From: Sphingobacterium psychroaquaticum
Lineage (GTDB): Bacteria; Bacteroidota; Bacteroidia; Sphingobacteriales; Sphingobacteriaceae
DNA length: 64,000 nucleotides
Reading direction: 5' to 3'
Assembly (NCBI RefSeq): GCF_900177625.1
Contig: NZ_FXAU01000001.1
Span: 107,746-171,745 of the forward strand
In this document: in pieces, positions 42,885-53,732 of the stretch
Position numbering within the stretch: position 1 is the stretch's first letter
Layout: each line of letters opens with the position of its first letter
Made by a program: the position numbers and the translations under genes
The notes under the pieces: generated by a model
Database searches by the model: none
Told to the model about the DNA's origin: nothing
The model's input: the letters and a program-made list of their open reading frames with translations, nothing else

Positions 42885-44194
42885 TGAAATCTCTTCACTA
42901 TATATTTTTTGCCCTTCTTTTTTTGGCTACAAGTGCTGCTTCAGCACAGACTACATATACGCTGGAACAGTGCAAAGAACTCACGTTAAAGAATAACAAT
43001 GCGCTAAAAGCTGATCGTTTGTCTATGGAGGAAGCATCTTTAACTAAAAAGGAAGCTTTTACCAATTATTTTCCAAAAGTAAGTGCCTTCGGATTAGGTT
43101 ATCATCTTAAAGAAGGAATGATTGGCAAAGAATCCGCAGAAATGATAAACATGCTTGGTTCAAGTTTTCCGGGAATGCCCAATGTAAGGGACAGGAAAAA
43201 TGGCTATATGCTAGGTATATCTTTAGAACAGCCCGTTTTTACAGGAGGACAGATTTATTATGGAAATAAATTAGCAGAGTTAGGCGAAGATGTCAGTAAA
43301 TATCAGACTCAGGAAGCTGAAAAGAATTTACTAGTAAACGTAGAACAATACTATTGGACATTAGTATCCCTATATGAGAAACGCAAAACTATTGATGTAA
43401 TGAAAAATCTAGCTGATAATCTTTTCAGCGACGTTAAAGTTGCTGTAGATGCAGGCGTTACAAATAGAAACGATTTATTGCAGGTACAGTTGAAACAGAA
43501 CGAGATAAAGACAGCTAGTGTAGAACTAGAAAACGGTATCAGTTTATTAAAAATTCAGCTTGCACAGTTAATGAATGTAGATGGTGGTCAATTCGAAATA
43601 GAAACCAAGGATCAAGAGTATATTTCCAATCCCGTTACTCTCCTTGTGGATCATAACCAGGCCGTAACAAATACGAATATGCACAAGCTCCTAAGTAAAA
43701 ACATTGAAGCTAAACAACTGGAAAAGAAAATAGAACGTGGTAAATTGCTTCCATACTTTGGTGTTGGAGCTGGATATTACCAATACAATGATATTTTTAA
43801 AAATAGAAATCCGTCTACTATGGTTCATGCAACTTTAACCCTTCCCATTTCAGACTGGTGGGGCGGTTCTTACAATCTCCGTAAAAAGCAAACTCAGATA
43901 GACAGGGCAGAATACGAGAAAAAAGATACTGATCAAAAGCTATTTGTGATGTTCCAAAGTTATTGGAACAAATTAAATGAAAATTACAATAAGTTACTAT
44001 TGGCCAAACAGGCCATTGAGACAGCTGAGGAAAATGTGCGAATAAATAAAGACCAATATCAGAATGGGCTAAGCATATTAAGCGATCTTATTGATGCCCA
44101 GTCACTATTACAACAGAGCAGAGATCAGTACACAGAAGCATACACGGGATTTCTAGTTGCTAGATACCTCTATCTTAGAGAAACCGGAAGATAA
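42884..44194 (+). CDS. TolC-family outer membrane channel
   Basis: A 436-residue outer-membrane efflux protein with a signal peptide (LHYIFFALLFLATSAASAQ). It has two OEP-type helical repeats (YTLEQCKELTLKNN... and LSKNIEAKQLEKKIERGKLLPYFGVGAGY). It completes the adaptor-pump-channel set of the operon. Confidence 0.93.
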   Translation: MKSLHYIFFALLFLATSAASAQTTYTLEQCKELTLKNNNALKADRLSMEEASLTKKEAFTNYFPKVSAFGLGYHLKEGMIGKESAEMINMLGSSFPGMPNVRDRKNGYMLGISLEQPVFTGGQIYYGNKLAELGEDVSKYQTQEAEKNLLVNVEQYYWTLVSLYEKRKTIDVMKNLADNLFSDVKVAVDAGVTNRNDLLQVQLKQNEIKTASVELENGISLLKIQLAQLMNVDGGQFEIETKDQEYISNPVTLLVDHNQAVTNTNMHKLLSKNIEAKQLEKKIERGKLLPYFGVGAGYYQYNDIFKNRNPSTMVHATLTLPISDWWGGSYNLRKKQTQIDRAEYEKKDTDQKLFVMFQSYWNKLNENYNKLLLAKQAIETAEENVRINKDQYQNGLSILSDLIDAQSLLQQSRDQYTEAYTGFLVARYLYLRETGR

Positions 44195-44205
44195 ATTATA
44201 CAACA

Positions 44206-44451
44206 ATGGATAAAAGCAATTTTAAAAAGACACTTGGTTTTATATTCTTTGGCATCACGCTCATATGCTGGGTTGGTGCACCCATAATACCATTTACTGA
44301 TATCCCTAATAAGGCAATTGTGACAACAACGGTGGTTATTGTCGGCGAGGTATTTTTTGTATCAGCTATTGCACTTCTTGGAAAAGAATATTGGGGTAAA
44401 ATCAAGCAGTGGTTCAAGAACTTATTCAGTAAGAACACCAAAGAAAACTAG
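44206..44451 (+). CDS. transporter suffix domain protein
   Basis: An 81-residue protein with two membrane segments (LGFIFFGITLICWVGAPIIPF and IVTTTVVIVGEVFFVSAIALLG) and a basic tail. This matches the short transporter suffix domain found at the end of MFS transporters or as a separate gene by efflux pumps. It lies 11 bases after the channel gene and likely belongs to the same operon. Confidence 0.8.
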   Translation: MDKSNFKKTLGFIFFGITLICWVGAPIIPFTDIPNKAIVTTTVVIVGEVFFVSAIALLGKEYWGKIKQWFKNLFSKNTKEN

Positions 44452-44499
44452 GTATATTAATAAATTTTAAATGGTTCACTAATCAATAAAAATGAAAAC

Positions 44500-44889
44500 A
44501 TGCAAAAGAGCGTAAATTTTACAGTAATATTTTTGACAGCATTTCTATTTCTTATCTGCTCAGCTTATGGGCAGAATAAGGAAGATAAATTTACAGGAAA
44601 GTGGCTTTCAAAAGATAAAATGATAGTCGAAGTCTACAAAGTAGGAAAAGGTTTTAATATCAAACAATTAGAAGCTCCCAAACAGAAAGAAAAGTTAAAT
44701 AATGGAAAAGTAGTGGCTAAGAACATACTTGAAACATCAAAAGGTGAATATAAAGGAACTTCAATTGACCTAAACGACGATAAAGAATATCAAAGTATGT
44801 GGATTATCAGTGATGGTGATGGAAAGAGTTTGACATTTAAGCTTAAATGGGGATTTATTTGGCATAGTGAAATTTGGACGAAATTATAG
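44500..44889 (+). CDS. exported hypothetical protein (DUF2147-like)
   Basis: A 129-residue secreted protein with a signal peptide (VIFLTAFLFLICSAYGQ) and a small beta-rich body with GKWLSKDKMIVEVYK, LNDDKEYQSMWIIS and a final HSEIWTKL, similar in pattern to DUF2147-like lipocalin-type domains. No function is known. It is 48 bases after the suffix gene. Confidence 0.6.
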   Translation: MQKSVNFTVIFLTAFLFLICSAYGQNKEDKFTGKWLSKDKMIVEVYKVGKGFNIKQLEAPKQKEKLNNGKVVAKNILETSKGEYKGTSIDLNDDKEYQSMWIISDGDGKSLTFKLKWGFIWHSEIWTKL

Positions 44890-44951
44890 ACTTAGTAATA
44901 TAAATTTTAAATGTCAAATGATTGTATGTAATAATTTAAATCATTGGGAAA

Positions 44952-45599
44952 ATGATCCCATCTAATAATAGGTGTTGTATAATAATTGCTTTTTTGTTTT
45001 TTTTTAGCAACTACGTATTTTCTCAAGACACCATAAGTAACAGCTATAGAGATAAAATAGAGATTACTACTTCATTTGGACTCAGCATCCCGCGTTCAGA
45101 TTTTATGAAGCATAGTAATATTGGTATAAGAACGATGACTGGCTTCCAATATCGGTACAACAAGAGTATATTCTTCAGAGCCGTATATGAGATATCACTT
45201 TACAGTTTTACAAATAGTAGATCAGTCGATGGATTTTCCGTTATAAACAAGGGGAATCGCTCTTTAATCGGTGCGTTCGTAGATATCGGATCAAATACAG
45301 TTATTGGTGACAGAATTGAAATTGGGGGTTTTACTGGGTTTGGTTTATTATGGCTCACAAGCCCTTTTACCGAGGTTCAGGGAAGTGTTGCCAGTATCAA
45401 TACGCGCTCGGAAACAAAAGCTTACGAGACTTATAGATTGGGTGGTTTTGCATCATATCGTGTTAATAAAAAATTTGCATTGTATATCGAATTACAGCAT
45501 TTCAATGCTCTACGGCGTTCTCATGTCTTTGACAGTAAGCTTGGTGGTACCAATATCGCTTTAGGTTTTCGAACGAATTTGAGCAATCAAAAAAGATGA
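44952..45599 (+). CDS. outer membrane beta-barrel protein
   Basis: A 215-residue protein with a signal peptide (CCIIIAFLFFFSNYVFSQ) and an OmpW/porin-like beta pattern of alternating hydrophobic residues (SIFFRAVYEISLYSF, LIGAFVDIGSNTVIGDRIEIGGFTGFG, GTNIALGFRTNL). It is an outer-membrane protein of unknown role. Confidence 0.75.
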   Translation: MIPSNNRCCIIIAFLFFFSNYVFSQDTISNSYRDKIEITTSFGLSIPRSDFMKHSNIGIRTMTGFQYRYNKSIFFRAVYEISLYSFTNSRSVDGFSVINKGNRSLIGAFVDIGSNTVIGDRIEIGGFTGFGLLWLTSPFTEVQGSVASINTRSETKAYETYRLGGFASYRVNKKFALYIELQHFNALRRSHVFDSKLGGTNIALGFRTNLSNQKR

Positions 45600-45642
45600 C
45601 GGAACGTCAGTAAAAGCTCTTAGTAACAAAAAATAAAAGATT

Positions 45643-45894
45643 ATGGATAAAGTAAATTCTAAAAAAATAAAGATCAACTGTTCTGTGGAGCAGGTTGTAG
45701 ATATTTTTTTTCAGCTACATAACGAGCTCTATTTTGAGGGTAAGCCGTTAATCGGTGGCAATCCTGAAGACTTGGCAAGAATAATTACGAACTCTTTCCT
45801 AGACAGTGAAGGCAAAGCGCTAGATCCCTCGTGGGTTAAAACAATGTTAGTTCCACCGACACCTAGCAGGGAGTATAAGGTATTTATAATGTAA
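45643..45894 (+). CDS. small hypothetical protein
   Basis: An 83-residue cytoplasmic protein. The second half, NPEDLARIITNSFLDSEGKALDPSWVKTMLVPPTPSREY, resembles a short helical tail found in several Bacteroidota regulatory and mobile-element proteins. It lies 94 bases before the patatin gene and may be a partner for it or for RteC. No named family. Confidence 0.6.
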   Translation: MDKVNSKKIKINCSVEQVVDIFFQLHNELYFEGKPLIGGNPEDLARIITNSFLDSEGKALDPSWVKTMLVPPTPSREYKVFIM

Positions 45895-45987
45895 TTCCTA
45901 AGTCAGATAAAGTCTCAAAAATTACGGACTAGAGACACTAATAATGTCGAATAATTATAATCTATAAGTAGGAAGGGGAATTGAATA

Positions 45988-46773
45988 ATGATAGTAAATA
46001 ATAAAATTGGGATTACACTTTCAGGAGGTGGGTTTAGAGGAATAGCTCACCTTGGTGTTCTCCAATGTATGGAAGAGTTAGGAATCTCATTTGATGCTAT
46101 TTCAGGTGCAAGCGCAGGTGCACTTATTGGTGCCTTTATTGCGGAAGGCTACAGTCCTGCAGAGATTTTCAAATTTGCAAAAACAGAAAAGTTTTTCAAT
46201 TACACAGATTTATTTCGAGGTAATGGAGGAATGTTCAGTCCAGATATATTTGAAAGGATTATTACCAAATATATCCCTCATAACAGTTTTGAGCAGCTCA
46301 AAGTCCCATTATATGTTTCTGTTACTGATTTGAGTAATGCTCGGTCGTTGGTGTTCAATCAGGGCTGCCTAAGTTTGGCAATTAAATCTTCATGTTGTTT
46401 CCCTATGGTCTTTGTCCCCGTCAATTATCATAATGATACTATATTATGCGATGGAGGTATACTAAATAATTTTCCTGTTGAACACATAAATGCAACATGC
46501 GGAAAGAGTGTTGGAGTGGATGTAAATTCTATTGAGATTGCAAGGGGACATATGGGATATGGTGAAATCATGGACCGCATTATCCGAATAATTACTTCAA
46601 AAATAGATAAAGAAGGAGCAAATTACTGCGACGTCTTTATACAGCCGGGAGAACTTCGAAAGTTTTCAACTTTCGACACAAAACATATGGATGAAATATA
46701 TCAAATAGGATATGAACATGCTAAAAAATTTGAAGATGATTTGCTGTCTTTAAGACAGGATAATAACTGTTGA
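45988..46773 (+). CDS. patatin-like phospholipase
   Basis: A 261-residue patatin-domain lipase. The oxyanion-hole glycines are SGGGFRG (residues 12-18), the nucleophile is Ser42 in GASAG (40-44), and the aspartate is in CDGGILNNFP (D155). It hydrolyses acyl esters of phospholipids. In some phage-defence systems (CBASS) patatins are effectors, but no nucleotide cyclase is near. Between the 83-residue protein and RteC. Confidence 0.88.
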   Translation: MIVNNKIGITLSGGGFRGIAHLGVLQCMEELGISFDAISGASAGALIGAFIAEGYSPAEIFKFAKTEKFFNYTDLFRGNGGMFSPDIFERIITKYIPHNSFEQLKVPLYVSVTDLSNARSLVFNQGCLSLAIKSSCCFPMVFVPVNYHNDTILCDGGILNNFPVEHINATCGKSVGVDVNSIEIARGHMGYGEIMDRIIRIITSKIDKEGANYCDVFIQPGELRKFSTFDTKHMDEIYQIGYEHAKKFEDDLLSLRQDNNC

Positions 46774-46855
46774 GTATAAAACATTAGTAGACTATTGCCT
46801 ATTGGATAAATATCATATTAAGTTTCATAACTCAAAAATCGCAACAATTTAATAG

Positions 46856-47683
46856 ATGAAAAAATACTGTTATGAAAAATTACAGCAGCTAAATGACCAC
46901 CTAAATGATTTATCATGTGATAAAACAATGTTGCTTGCAGAAGACGCAATTGAAATTGCACAAAAAAAACTCAACGAGGTAAAGGAGTTTATCATTGAAA
47001 AGGGTTTTAAAGATGCTAATGAAGAAATCTGCTTTTTTAAGAAGATAAAACCGCAGTTTGTTGCTAAGTTGATTTATTACAACGGTATTTATAAGATTGA
47101 GGCTAAAATCCCTTATGGTGGAGATAAGGTAACGAAAAAGTATCTAAAAAATGAGATTACAAAATTGAAGCTATATTTTGATAATAATCTTGAGTTTTAC
47201 AAATATTACAGAACAAATAGTACTTACCTAGATGATAAATATTTTTTGCGAGGGAAATATGATATCAAACTAAGCTTAGATAGTTATTATTTTGAGACAG
47301 ATCATAGATTCTGTACTAGCCATGATTATAAAGTTGCAAAAATTTTAGCAAATGATCTTATCCAACTATATATTGAAGACAGAATTTTTGGGCTTTCAAA
47401 CATTTCAAGTGCAAAAAGTCCACACTATTCTTTGAACTGGACAGGAAGTAAAGCTGCATTAGTTGAACTTATTTATGCCTTGCAAGCTCAGGGGGTATTG
47501 GATTATGGTCATGCTGATATCAAACAGATCTCAAGAGTGTTTTCAAGAATGTTTAATGTAGATATCGGTGATTTTTATCATACTTATTTAGAACTACGTA
47601 ATAGGAAAATCAACAAAACCAAGTTTCTAGACTCTCTTAGAGATGTTTTAAGCAAAAAAATGGATGAACAGGACGATAAGTGA
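46856..47683 (+). CDS. rteC: RteC family protein (paralogue 1)
   Basis: A 275-residue RteC-domain protein. Features shared with the RteC at 61-62 kb: KPQFVAKLIYYNGIYKIEA, KIAKIIS/VAKILANDLI and the C-terminal LNWTGSKAALVELIYALQAQGVLDYGHADI. RteC activates excision genes in CTnDOT by binding the excision promoter. This second copy is near the methylase-helicase gene, which is convergent with it, so its target may be different. Confidence 0.88.
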   Translation: MKKYCYEKLQQLNDHLNDLSCDKTMLLAEDAIEIAQKKLNEVKEFIIEKGFKDANEEICFFKKIKPQFVAKLIYYNGIYKIEAKIPYGGDKVTKKYLKNEITKLKLYFDNNLEFYKYYRTNSTYLDDKYFLRGKYDIKLSLDSYYFETDHRFCTSHDYKVAKILANDLIQLYIEDRIFGLSNISSAKSPHYSLNWTGSKAALVELIYALQAQGVLDYGHADIKQISRVFSRMFNVDIGDFYHTYLELRNRKINKTKFLDSLRDVLSKKMDEQDDK

Positions 47684-47702
47684 GAGTTTATTTATATTTA
47701 CG

Positions 47703-50700
47703 CTAAAATGTATTTTTAGTACTTATATTTTTTGTCATTGAAGCAGTTAATTCTGGTAGCTTAGCCTCATTTTGAGTATCTTCCTGTTTATTTGATTGGG
47801 GTGTAATGGATAGTTGAATCTTACGGTCGATTGCGGCAAGTTCGGTTTTAAGCTCGCTCAGTCGACATTCTTTTGTCCATATACCATCCACTACTCCCTG
47901 AAGTATTGGAATATCTTTTTGAAAATCAGTTATATTTTCTTGCTCTTTAGCGATATAGGATGGTAGTTTTTCCAGTGCCCGCAAAAAATTCATTGAGGCA
48001 GTTTCCGGCTCTTTCGCCATTATTCCATTATTGAATGTATATTTTATATTTCCTTCGCCTTGTACAAAAAAACGGTTCACTCGAATATCGACTCCATCTT
48101 TTTCTGACATTTCGGTTTTTACCAATAATTGAAAACCATATAAACTTCCGATTTCTTCATAATCTCCACCTGTTCGGGATTTATCTGTTAATTCATTAAG
48201 GTTAGTACCTATTTGCTTGATGGTAGCAGTAGCAGGAAGACCTGTGAGCTGAATAGCGTTTACAATCGTACCATCCTGGTTCTTTTGAATACGTTGTTGC
48301 AGATTACTCCAATCAAGACTCATACGATCATGTCGCGACTGAGCTTTGTTAAGCTCTGCTGTGAAATCTTCAAGTTTATATTTAGCACTATATTTTGACC
48401 TATTAAATGCCTGTTTCTCACTTTCCAAGCCTGCAATTTGCTTTTCTACTTTCGCCTTGTCTAAAAGGTCAGTATTTCCTGATAGAATTGCTACGTATTC
48501 AGAAAAATTCATTCCTGACTTTTCATCCATACTTCCTTCATCAATAGTTCTCTTACCGAGATTATTTGATTTTAGCTGGTCTATGAATAGTTGTTTGTTG
48601 AACAATAGATTAAACTTATAACTGTCCAGTGATTTTTCTACGGCATAGATGACCACATCCACTTTATTATCGGCAAAATGCTTGGCTATTTCATTGCCTT
48701 TACGAATTGCCCGACCATCTCTTTGGGCAAGATCACTAGGTCTCCAGGGTGTATCTAAATGATGTATAGCTACAGCTCTCTTCTGTGCGTTGACTCCTGT
48801 TCCAAGCATACTTGTAGAGCCAAATAGTACCCGAATTTTACCTTCATTCATTCCCTTAATCAGCTCCTTACGTTGATTATCTGTTTTAGCTTCCTGTATG
48901 AAACGGACTTCGTGAGCAGGAATACCATGTGTTTCTACCAGTTTTTTCTTGATTTCAGAATACACGTTCCACTCTCCGGACTTGTAGGTCCCCAAATCAG
49001 AAAAAACGAATTGTGTTCCTTTTTGTGCATTAAACTTTTGGTAATATTTGGCGATATTATCGGCACAGTGCGAAGCCTTGTTATCAGGATGATCATAATA
49101 AGCACCACTCACCATACGCATATCCAGCGACATTTTACGTGCGTAGTCTGTTGCAATGAGCATTTTTGCTTTTTCTTCCGTTTTAGATAATGGCGGTCTT
49201 CCAAGCAAGGTAGCATCCCCGGATTTTGCAAACTGCATCAGGTTTTGTATAAATTTTGCCTGGTCTGGTGTAGGTGGAATATTGTACAGTATTTCCTTTT
49301 TCTCCGGTCGGTCAATCCCTATATCCTTTGCTGTGCGATAATCTGTAATTTCAGAATAGAACTGAGCTAGCTCCGGTACTTTAATAAAATAACGAAATCG
49401 TTCCTTTGCCACAATATTATTGGCTACAGAAAATTCATAATCCGTAGTTTTTCTTGCATAAATAGCCGCCCATGCATCAAAACAGTTTATACCTTGTTTT
49501 TCTAATGCCCTTGGTCTAAGATATTTGAATAACAGATACAACTCCGTTAAAGAGTTACTGATGGTGGTTCCCGAAAGAAAGGTAGCTCCCATGTCGGCAT
49601 TGGTACGATCCTGAATAGTACGTATAGCAAACAATAAGTTCAGGGCTTTCTGACTACCATCTACATTTCCCAATCCTGCTACACGACTATGTCGGGTATT
49701 AAACATCAAGTTCTTAAACTGGTGGCTTTCGTCGATAAACAGATGATCTATACCCATCATTTTAAAATCTACAATATCATCTTTTCTATTCTCAATATCG
49801 TGTTGCAGCGTTTTAAGTTTTACTTCGAGGTTTTCTTTCCTTTTGATAGCTCCTGCAAGCATACCTCTTGTTACTTCAGCACCTTGCGATTGCATAGCAT
49901 CAAGATTTCGTTCTACATTATCCAGTTCAATTTCAAGAATTTCCTTTTGTACTTCGGGCGATTGCGGTATCATTCCAAACTGATCATGCGTCAATATCAC
50001 GCAATCCCAATCATTGTTTTTTATATCGCCAAAGATTCGCAAGCGTTTTTGAGGTGTAAAATCATCTTTCCCTGGAAACAGGATTTTAGCATGCGGATAT
50101 GCAGTACGATAGGCTTCTGCAATCTCATGAACATTGCTTTTCAAACCAATGATCATTGGCTTATGAGCCAAACCCAGTCGTTTCATTTCCTGTGCCGCTG
50201 TACACATTACTAAAGTTTTTCCTGCACCGACTTCATGGTCGCAGATGGCTCCGTTATTCAGCTTAATCATCCAAACGGTATCCTTTTGACTTCCATAAAG
50301 ATCATTTATGCCCAAAGCCTTGCGATCCAGACCAGGAAAATCCTGATGGCTTCCATCATAATTGGGGCGGACAAAACAATTGAACTTATCATTATATTGA
50401 TCTGTAAGTCGTGTTTTGAACTCATCGTTTTGAGCATGGAGCCATTCAGTAAAGGCTGTTCTTATTTCATCAATTTTACTGTTTGCCATTTGTATGGCTT
50501 CCATATCCCTTACTTTAACCTCTTGATCTCCAATCGTAACTTTTTTAGTAATATCGGGTGTCGTGTTTACTAAAGCGTGTTTCAGTAACGCAATTCCATC
50601 AAATGTTCTGCTTTCCGATTTTACGGCATATTTTTCCCAAATATGTTGATTGCCCTGTTTAGAGGTTACGGAAAAATCATCTGAACTATCTGAATAGTGT

Positions 50701-53087
50701 ATTCTTACTTCTGTGTCGAAAAGATGTGAGGCAAAGCGTGCGTAGATTCCGGACGGTATCCATCGCTCACCTAAATTAAAATCAAGTTCTTCAAACTCTA
50801 TTCTTCTTGGTCGGGATTCTTCCAATATAGTTAAGCTTCGTGCAGCTTCTTTATCCTCAGGATTATTTTCAACATGGCTTCTAAGTTCGTGTGCCTTTTC
50901 AACCACATTTCCTGCAATCCAACGTTCCGCTATTTCGTATTCATTAGCTAACGGATTGTAATAAATACGGTCATTCAAGGCTTCTTTAAGAGCATCGGCA
51001 GACATACTGCTGATTTCAGACATGTATTCCAGATCTACAGTTCCGTATTTGTTTAATGAAGCTGCTAATGCTTCTTCTGGATTGTCCGTTGCCAGTGTAG
51101 AGATGGAAAAACTAACAGGATGACTAAATACATCGGCTTTATGTATCACTCCACCAATTGTACGTTCCAGATACGGTACTTCTTTCCCCGCACTATCCGT
51201 TTTAATAAGCTTAATATTATCAGCACTATTCAGGTTACCATACTTTCTTACAAAAGCATCATACAAATAGTTAAGGGTTTCTCTTTCTGAGTTATGTTCG
51301 GTTTGTTTCTCTGCTTCCTTTTGATAAAGATCTATGTAGGTATCCCTTATAGCAATATAGGCTTCAGCTCTTGCTTTCTGTGAAGAAGTCAATTGCAAAG
51401 GATGGAATATACCTGTTTTGTCAACTTTGTCAACATTTTGTAAATGACCAACCCAGCCATTGTTTACCACAAGGCAGTCATTACGGTGAAATGCTTGTAT
51501 TTCCTGACTATACAAAGCAGGCTCTGGAAGTGTGTTTTTTAGAACTAGCTTATCAACAGTATCTTTTTCGTTTACCTGCGAAAATAAATCTCCGATTAGC
51601 TCTCTTGGCTCATTGTTTTTAGGTTTACTTATAGATTCATTGTTAACAGGCTGTACATAGGGTTGTTGCATACCACCACTGAAAAGATTGGTTTGCTTTC
51701 CAATCGGAGTACGGTTTCTGTTAAACTTTTTCTTTTGACTTTGGGCTGTTTTCTTTGGTGGTGCAATTACTGTTATAGACTCATCATCATTGCCAAATAA
51801 GTCAAAAATACTCAGCTGTTTTAGTTCTTGTGGCGGTGAAATTCTTTGTTGTTCCTGTTGGGTAATTGCTGATTCAATTATAGGAGGTGTAAAAATTGGT
51901 GTAACGGGAATTTCTATTGCCGGCTCCTCATTTCGTTCACCTTTGTATAAAGCTAAGTTTAAATTCCTACCAAAGTCTTTAGAAAGCATTTGTGTTAGGT
52001 CTTTAGCAATTCCATTTACACCATCATTGTGTTTATAGATCAAAGCGGGCTGTCCGTAAGGGTCAGTATCTAATTTACTTTCAGTATGTACAATCCTGCT
52101 GTTATTATAAAATAATGCATTCCCTGGTGTATTGTATACAGTCTGTTGACTTTGGCAAAACAGTTCTTCTGCTTCAGATAAGCTTTGCTTAATTGTATTC
52201 TTTTGTAGGATTATCAAATCAGAGCCTACTTCTGTGCCTGCATACTCTGTAAATAAGTTATTTGGCAATCGGATAGCTGACACCAAATTGTTGTTTTCCA
52301 TTAATGCTCTACGTATCGGCTCATTCTTAGGACTATTTAATACTCCTTGCGAGGTAATGAAAAACTGTAAACCTCCTTCCCGAAGCATATCATTCCCTTT
52401 CAAAAAGAAATAGTTATGAATACTTCTGGCTGCTTGTACTTTTGCATAATCTTTACTTCGGGAATAGGATAAATCAAATACAGCAGTATCTCCAAACGGA
52501 ATATTACTTGCGATTACATCATAGCTGTTCTGTTCTTTTTCGGAAATTTCCTCAAAGCCACTTACACGGATATTACTTTCTGGATAGAGGTGTTTTAGTA
52601 TCTTCCCGGTTAATACATCTTTTTCATAGGCAGTAACCCTAGTCTCTTCGTTATCTGCAAAAGATTGTATGAATGCACCAATACCTGCTGATGGTTCCAG
52701 AAAATTCTGTATTTTAAGTCCACTATCTTTCAGAGCAAATGAGATAGCATCTATAACCTGTGGTGGTGTGTAAAATGCTGTTAGGACAGAGCTTTTCATA
52801 CTGTCCACATATTTTCTGTACTGTTTATCATCAACGGAATTCTCCATTAATAGTTGGTGTAATTCCTGTGTAATTGGAAAAAGATCATGTTCGTTTTTTC
52901 GCCAATGATTGATATCTACTTCACTGGAGATAGGGTTCAATACGAACTTTAGACCACCAAATCCGCTATAATGCATCATTAGCAGTCTTTCGCCTGCGGT
53001 AGCTTGCCGCTGTTCCTTCTCCAATTTAAAAGCAGTACGTAAGGCTTCAATATTCTGTTGGAGATGAAGACGTTTACTGAAGCCCAT
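47703..53087 (-). CDS. N6-DNA methylase / SNF2-type helicase fusion
   Basis: A 1794-residue protein, one of the largest genes of Bacteroidota ICEs. Residues 100-300 are a gamma-class N6-adenine methylase: motif [12 protein letters not shown] (129-139) and SNIPFGD (194-200), a variant of NPPF. The middle is a linker. Residues about 950-1600 are an SF2 helicase: Walker A EVGAGKT, DESH in [20 protein letters not shown] and a last motif [10 protein letters not shown]...[11 protein letters not shown]. It overlaps DUF1896 by 14 bases. It likely modifies or translocates on element DNA; it is a recurrent backbone gene. Confidence 0.9.
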   Translation of the reverse strand: MGFSKRLHLQQNIEALRTAFKLEKEQRQATAGERLLMMHYSGFGGLKFVLNPISSEVDINHWRKNEHDLFPITQELHQLLMENSVDDKQYRKYVDSMKSSVLTAFYTPPQVIDAISFALKDSGLKIQNFLEPSAGIGAFIQSFADNEETRVTAYEKDVLTGKILKHLYPESNIRVSGFEEISEKEQNSYDVIASNIPFGDTAVFDLSYSRSKDYAKVQAARSIHNYFFLKGNDMLREGGLQFFITSQGVLNSPKNEPIRRALMENNNLVSAIRLPNNLFTEYAGTEVGSDLIILQKNTIKQSLSEAEELFCQSQQTVYNTPGNALFYNNSRIVHTESKLDTDPYGQPALIYKHNDGVNGIAKDLTQMLSKDFGRNLNLALYKGERNEEPAIEIPVTPIFTPPIIESAITQQEQQRISPPQELKQLSIFDLFGNDDESITVIAPPKKTAQSQKKKFNRNRTPIGKQTNLFSGGMQQPYVQPVNNESISKPKNNEPRELIGDLFSQVNEKDTVDKLVLKNTLPEPALYSQEIQAFHRNDCLVVNNGWVGHLQNVDKVDKTGIFHPLQLTSSQKARAEAYIAIRDTYIDLYQKEAEKQTEHNSERETLNYLYDAFVRKYGNLNSADNIKLIKTDSAGKEVPYLERTIGGVIHKADVFSHPVSFSISTLATDNPEEALAASLNKYGTVDLEYMSEISSMSADALKEALNDRIYYNPLANEYEIAERWIAGNVVEKAHELRSHVENNPEDKEAARSLTILEESRPRRIEFEELDFNLGERWIPSGIYARFASHLFDTEVRIHYSDSSDDFSVTSKQGNQHIWEKYAVKSESRTFDGIALLKHALVNTTPDITKKVTIGDQEVKVRDMEAIQMANSKIDEIRTAFTEWLHAQNDEFKTRLTDQYNDKFNCFVRPNYDGSHQDFPGLDRKALGINDLYGSQKDTVWMIKLNNGAICDHEVGAGKTLVMCTAAQEMKRLGLAHKPMIIGLKSNVHEIAEAYRTAYPHAKILFPGKDDFTPQKRLRIFGDIKNNDWDCVILTHDQFGMIPQSPEVQKEILEIELDNVERNLDAMQSQGAEVTRGMLAGAIKRKENLEVKLKTLQHDIENRKDDIVDFKMMGIDHLFIDESHQFKNLMFNTRHSRVAGLGNVDGSQKALNLLFAIRTIQDRTNADMGATFLSGTTISNSLTELYLLFKYLRPRALEKQGINCFDAWAAIYARKTTDYEFSVANNIVAKERFRYFIKVPELAQFYSEITDYRTAKDIGIDRPEKKEILYNIPPTPDQAKFIQNLMQFAKSGDATLLGRPPLSKTEEKAKMLIATDYARKMSLDMRMVSGAYYDHPDNKASHCADNIAKYYQKFNAQKGTQFVFSDLGTYKSGEWNVYSEIKKKLVETHGIPAHEVRFIQEAKTDNQRKELIKGMNEGKIRVLFGSTSMLGTGVNAQKRAVAIHHLDTPWRPSDLAQRDGRAIRKGNEIAKHFADNKVDVVIYAVEKSLDSYKFNLLFNKQLFIDQLKSNNLGKRTIDEGSMDEKSGMNFSEYVAILSGNTDLLDKAKVEKQIAGLESEKQAFNRSKYSAKYKLEDFTAELNKAQSRHDRMSLDWSNLQQRIQKNQDGTIVNAIQLTGLPATATIKQIGTNLNELTDKSRTGGDYEEIGSLYGFQLLVKTEMSEKDGVDIRVNRFFVQGEGNIKYTFNNGIMAKEPETASMNFLRALEKLPSYIAKEQENITDFQKDIPILQGVVDGIWTKECRLSELKTELAAIDRKIQLSITPQSNKQEDTQNEAKLPELTASMTKNISTKNTF

Positions 53088-53511
53088 TTTCCTCTATCCA
53101 GATTGAAATGGTACCGGTTATTTCTGTGTAGAGCTCATCAAACTCATGACAGTATGCGAAATCATCGGTTAATTCATATTTCAAGAAAACAGATTCACAG
53201 ACGGGAAACATTTTTAGGGCAAATGGTTTCAATTCTTCATCTGCCATTAAAGCATCAAACTCATTGCAAACCACTTGAAAAATGGTGTCGAAACGGGAGA
53301 AATGTAAGCCTTCAAATAATATGTAATTGGCAATTTCACTACATTGCTCTATAGCGTTGCCCGAAAGAAATGCTCCTTCATAAGCATTTGCTGCCCATGA
53401 AGATCGTTGGTCAATAAATTTCTGGTCGCTTGCTTTTTCGGGGAAGCTGCTGTTAAGGTGTTCTTGCAGTCGTAGTCTGAAATACGACAAGTCTTTTTGC
53501 AGTGTACTCAT
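53074..53511 (-). CDS. DUF1896 family protein
   Basis: A 145-residue protein of DUF1896, with [50 protein letters not shown] and FHRFDTIFQ-like ([12 protein letters not shown]). It always precedes the methylase-helicase gene in such elements, and here overlaps it by 14 bases, so it is probably a small partner or regulator. Confidence 0.88.
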   Translation of the reverse strand: MSTLQKDLSYFRLRLQEHLNSSFPEKASDQKFIDQRSSWAANAYEGAFLSGNAIEQCSEIANYILFEGLHFSRFDTIFQVVCNEFDALMADEELKPFALKMFPVCESVFLKYELTDDFAYCHEFDELYTEITGTISIWIEENGLQ

Positions 53512-53588
53512 GGTAAATTTTATTTAGAATTTTTGCGTAAATCCTAAAATTAGAGCAGTAAGGCAAAGTTTTTATAGAAGTGGTAGGA

Positions 53589-53614
53589 TTTGGCTTTGAG
53601 AGGTAGGATTTGGC
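53589..53614. promoter_or_regulatory. 26-bp motif TTTGGC-N14-TTTGGC (copy B)
   Basis: Second copy of the 26-bp motif described at 17740-17765 (23 of 26 identical). Around it, GGTAGGATTTGGC occurs twice, at 53582-53594 and 53602-53614, 20 bases apart. It lies 78 bases upstream of the DUF1896 start. The same regulator may act on both operons. Confidence 0.6.
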
Positions 53615-53709
53615 GTAATATGCAACGAGAATTTCAATCATCTGAGAGGTTCCAGATTTTAAGAGACAAATAGTCTATTAAAAAAATTATAATGAATTTG
53701 CACAATCAA

Positions 53710-53728
53710 ATACCGTACGGTATATTTG
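53710..53728 (+). promoter_or_regulatory. TetR operator and -7 element
   Basis: ATACCGTACGGTAT (53710-53723) is a perfect 14-bp palindrome that overlaps TATATTTG (53721-53728), a good -7 element. A regulator bound here would block transcription of the tetR gene starting at 53733. Confidence 0.75.
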
Positions 53729-53732
53729 CAAT

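Noticed and set aside
45988..46773. Patatin as a CBASS effector
   Set aside because: No CD-NTase, Cap2/Cap3 or sensor gene nearby, so a CBASS operon is not supported.
49689..50213. 174-codon plus-strand frame antisense to the helicase
   Set aside because: Entirely inside the methylase-helicase gene, with no motif.
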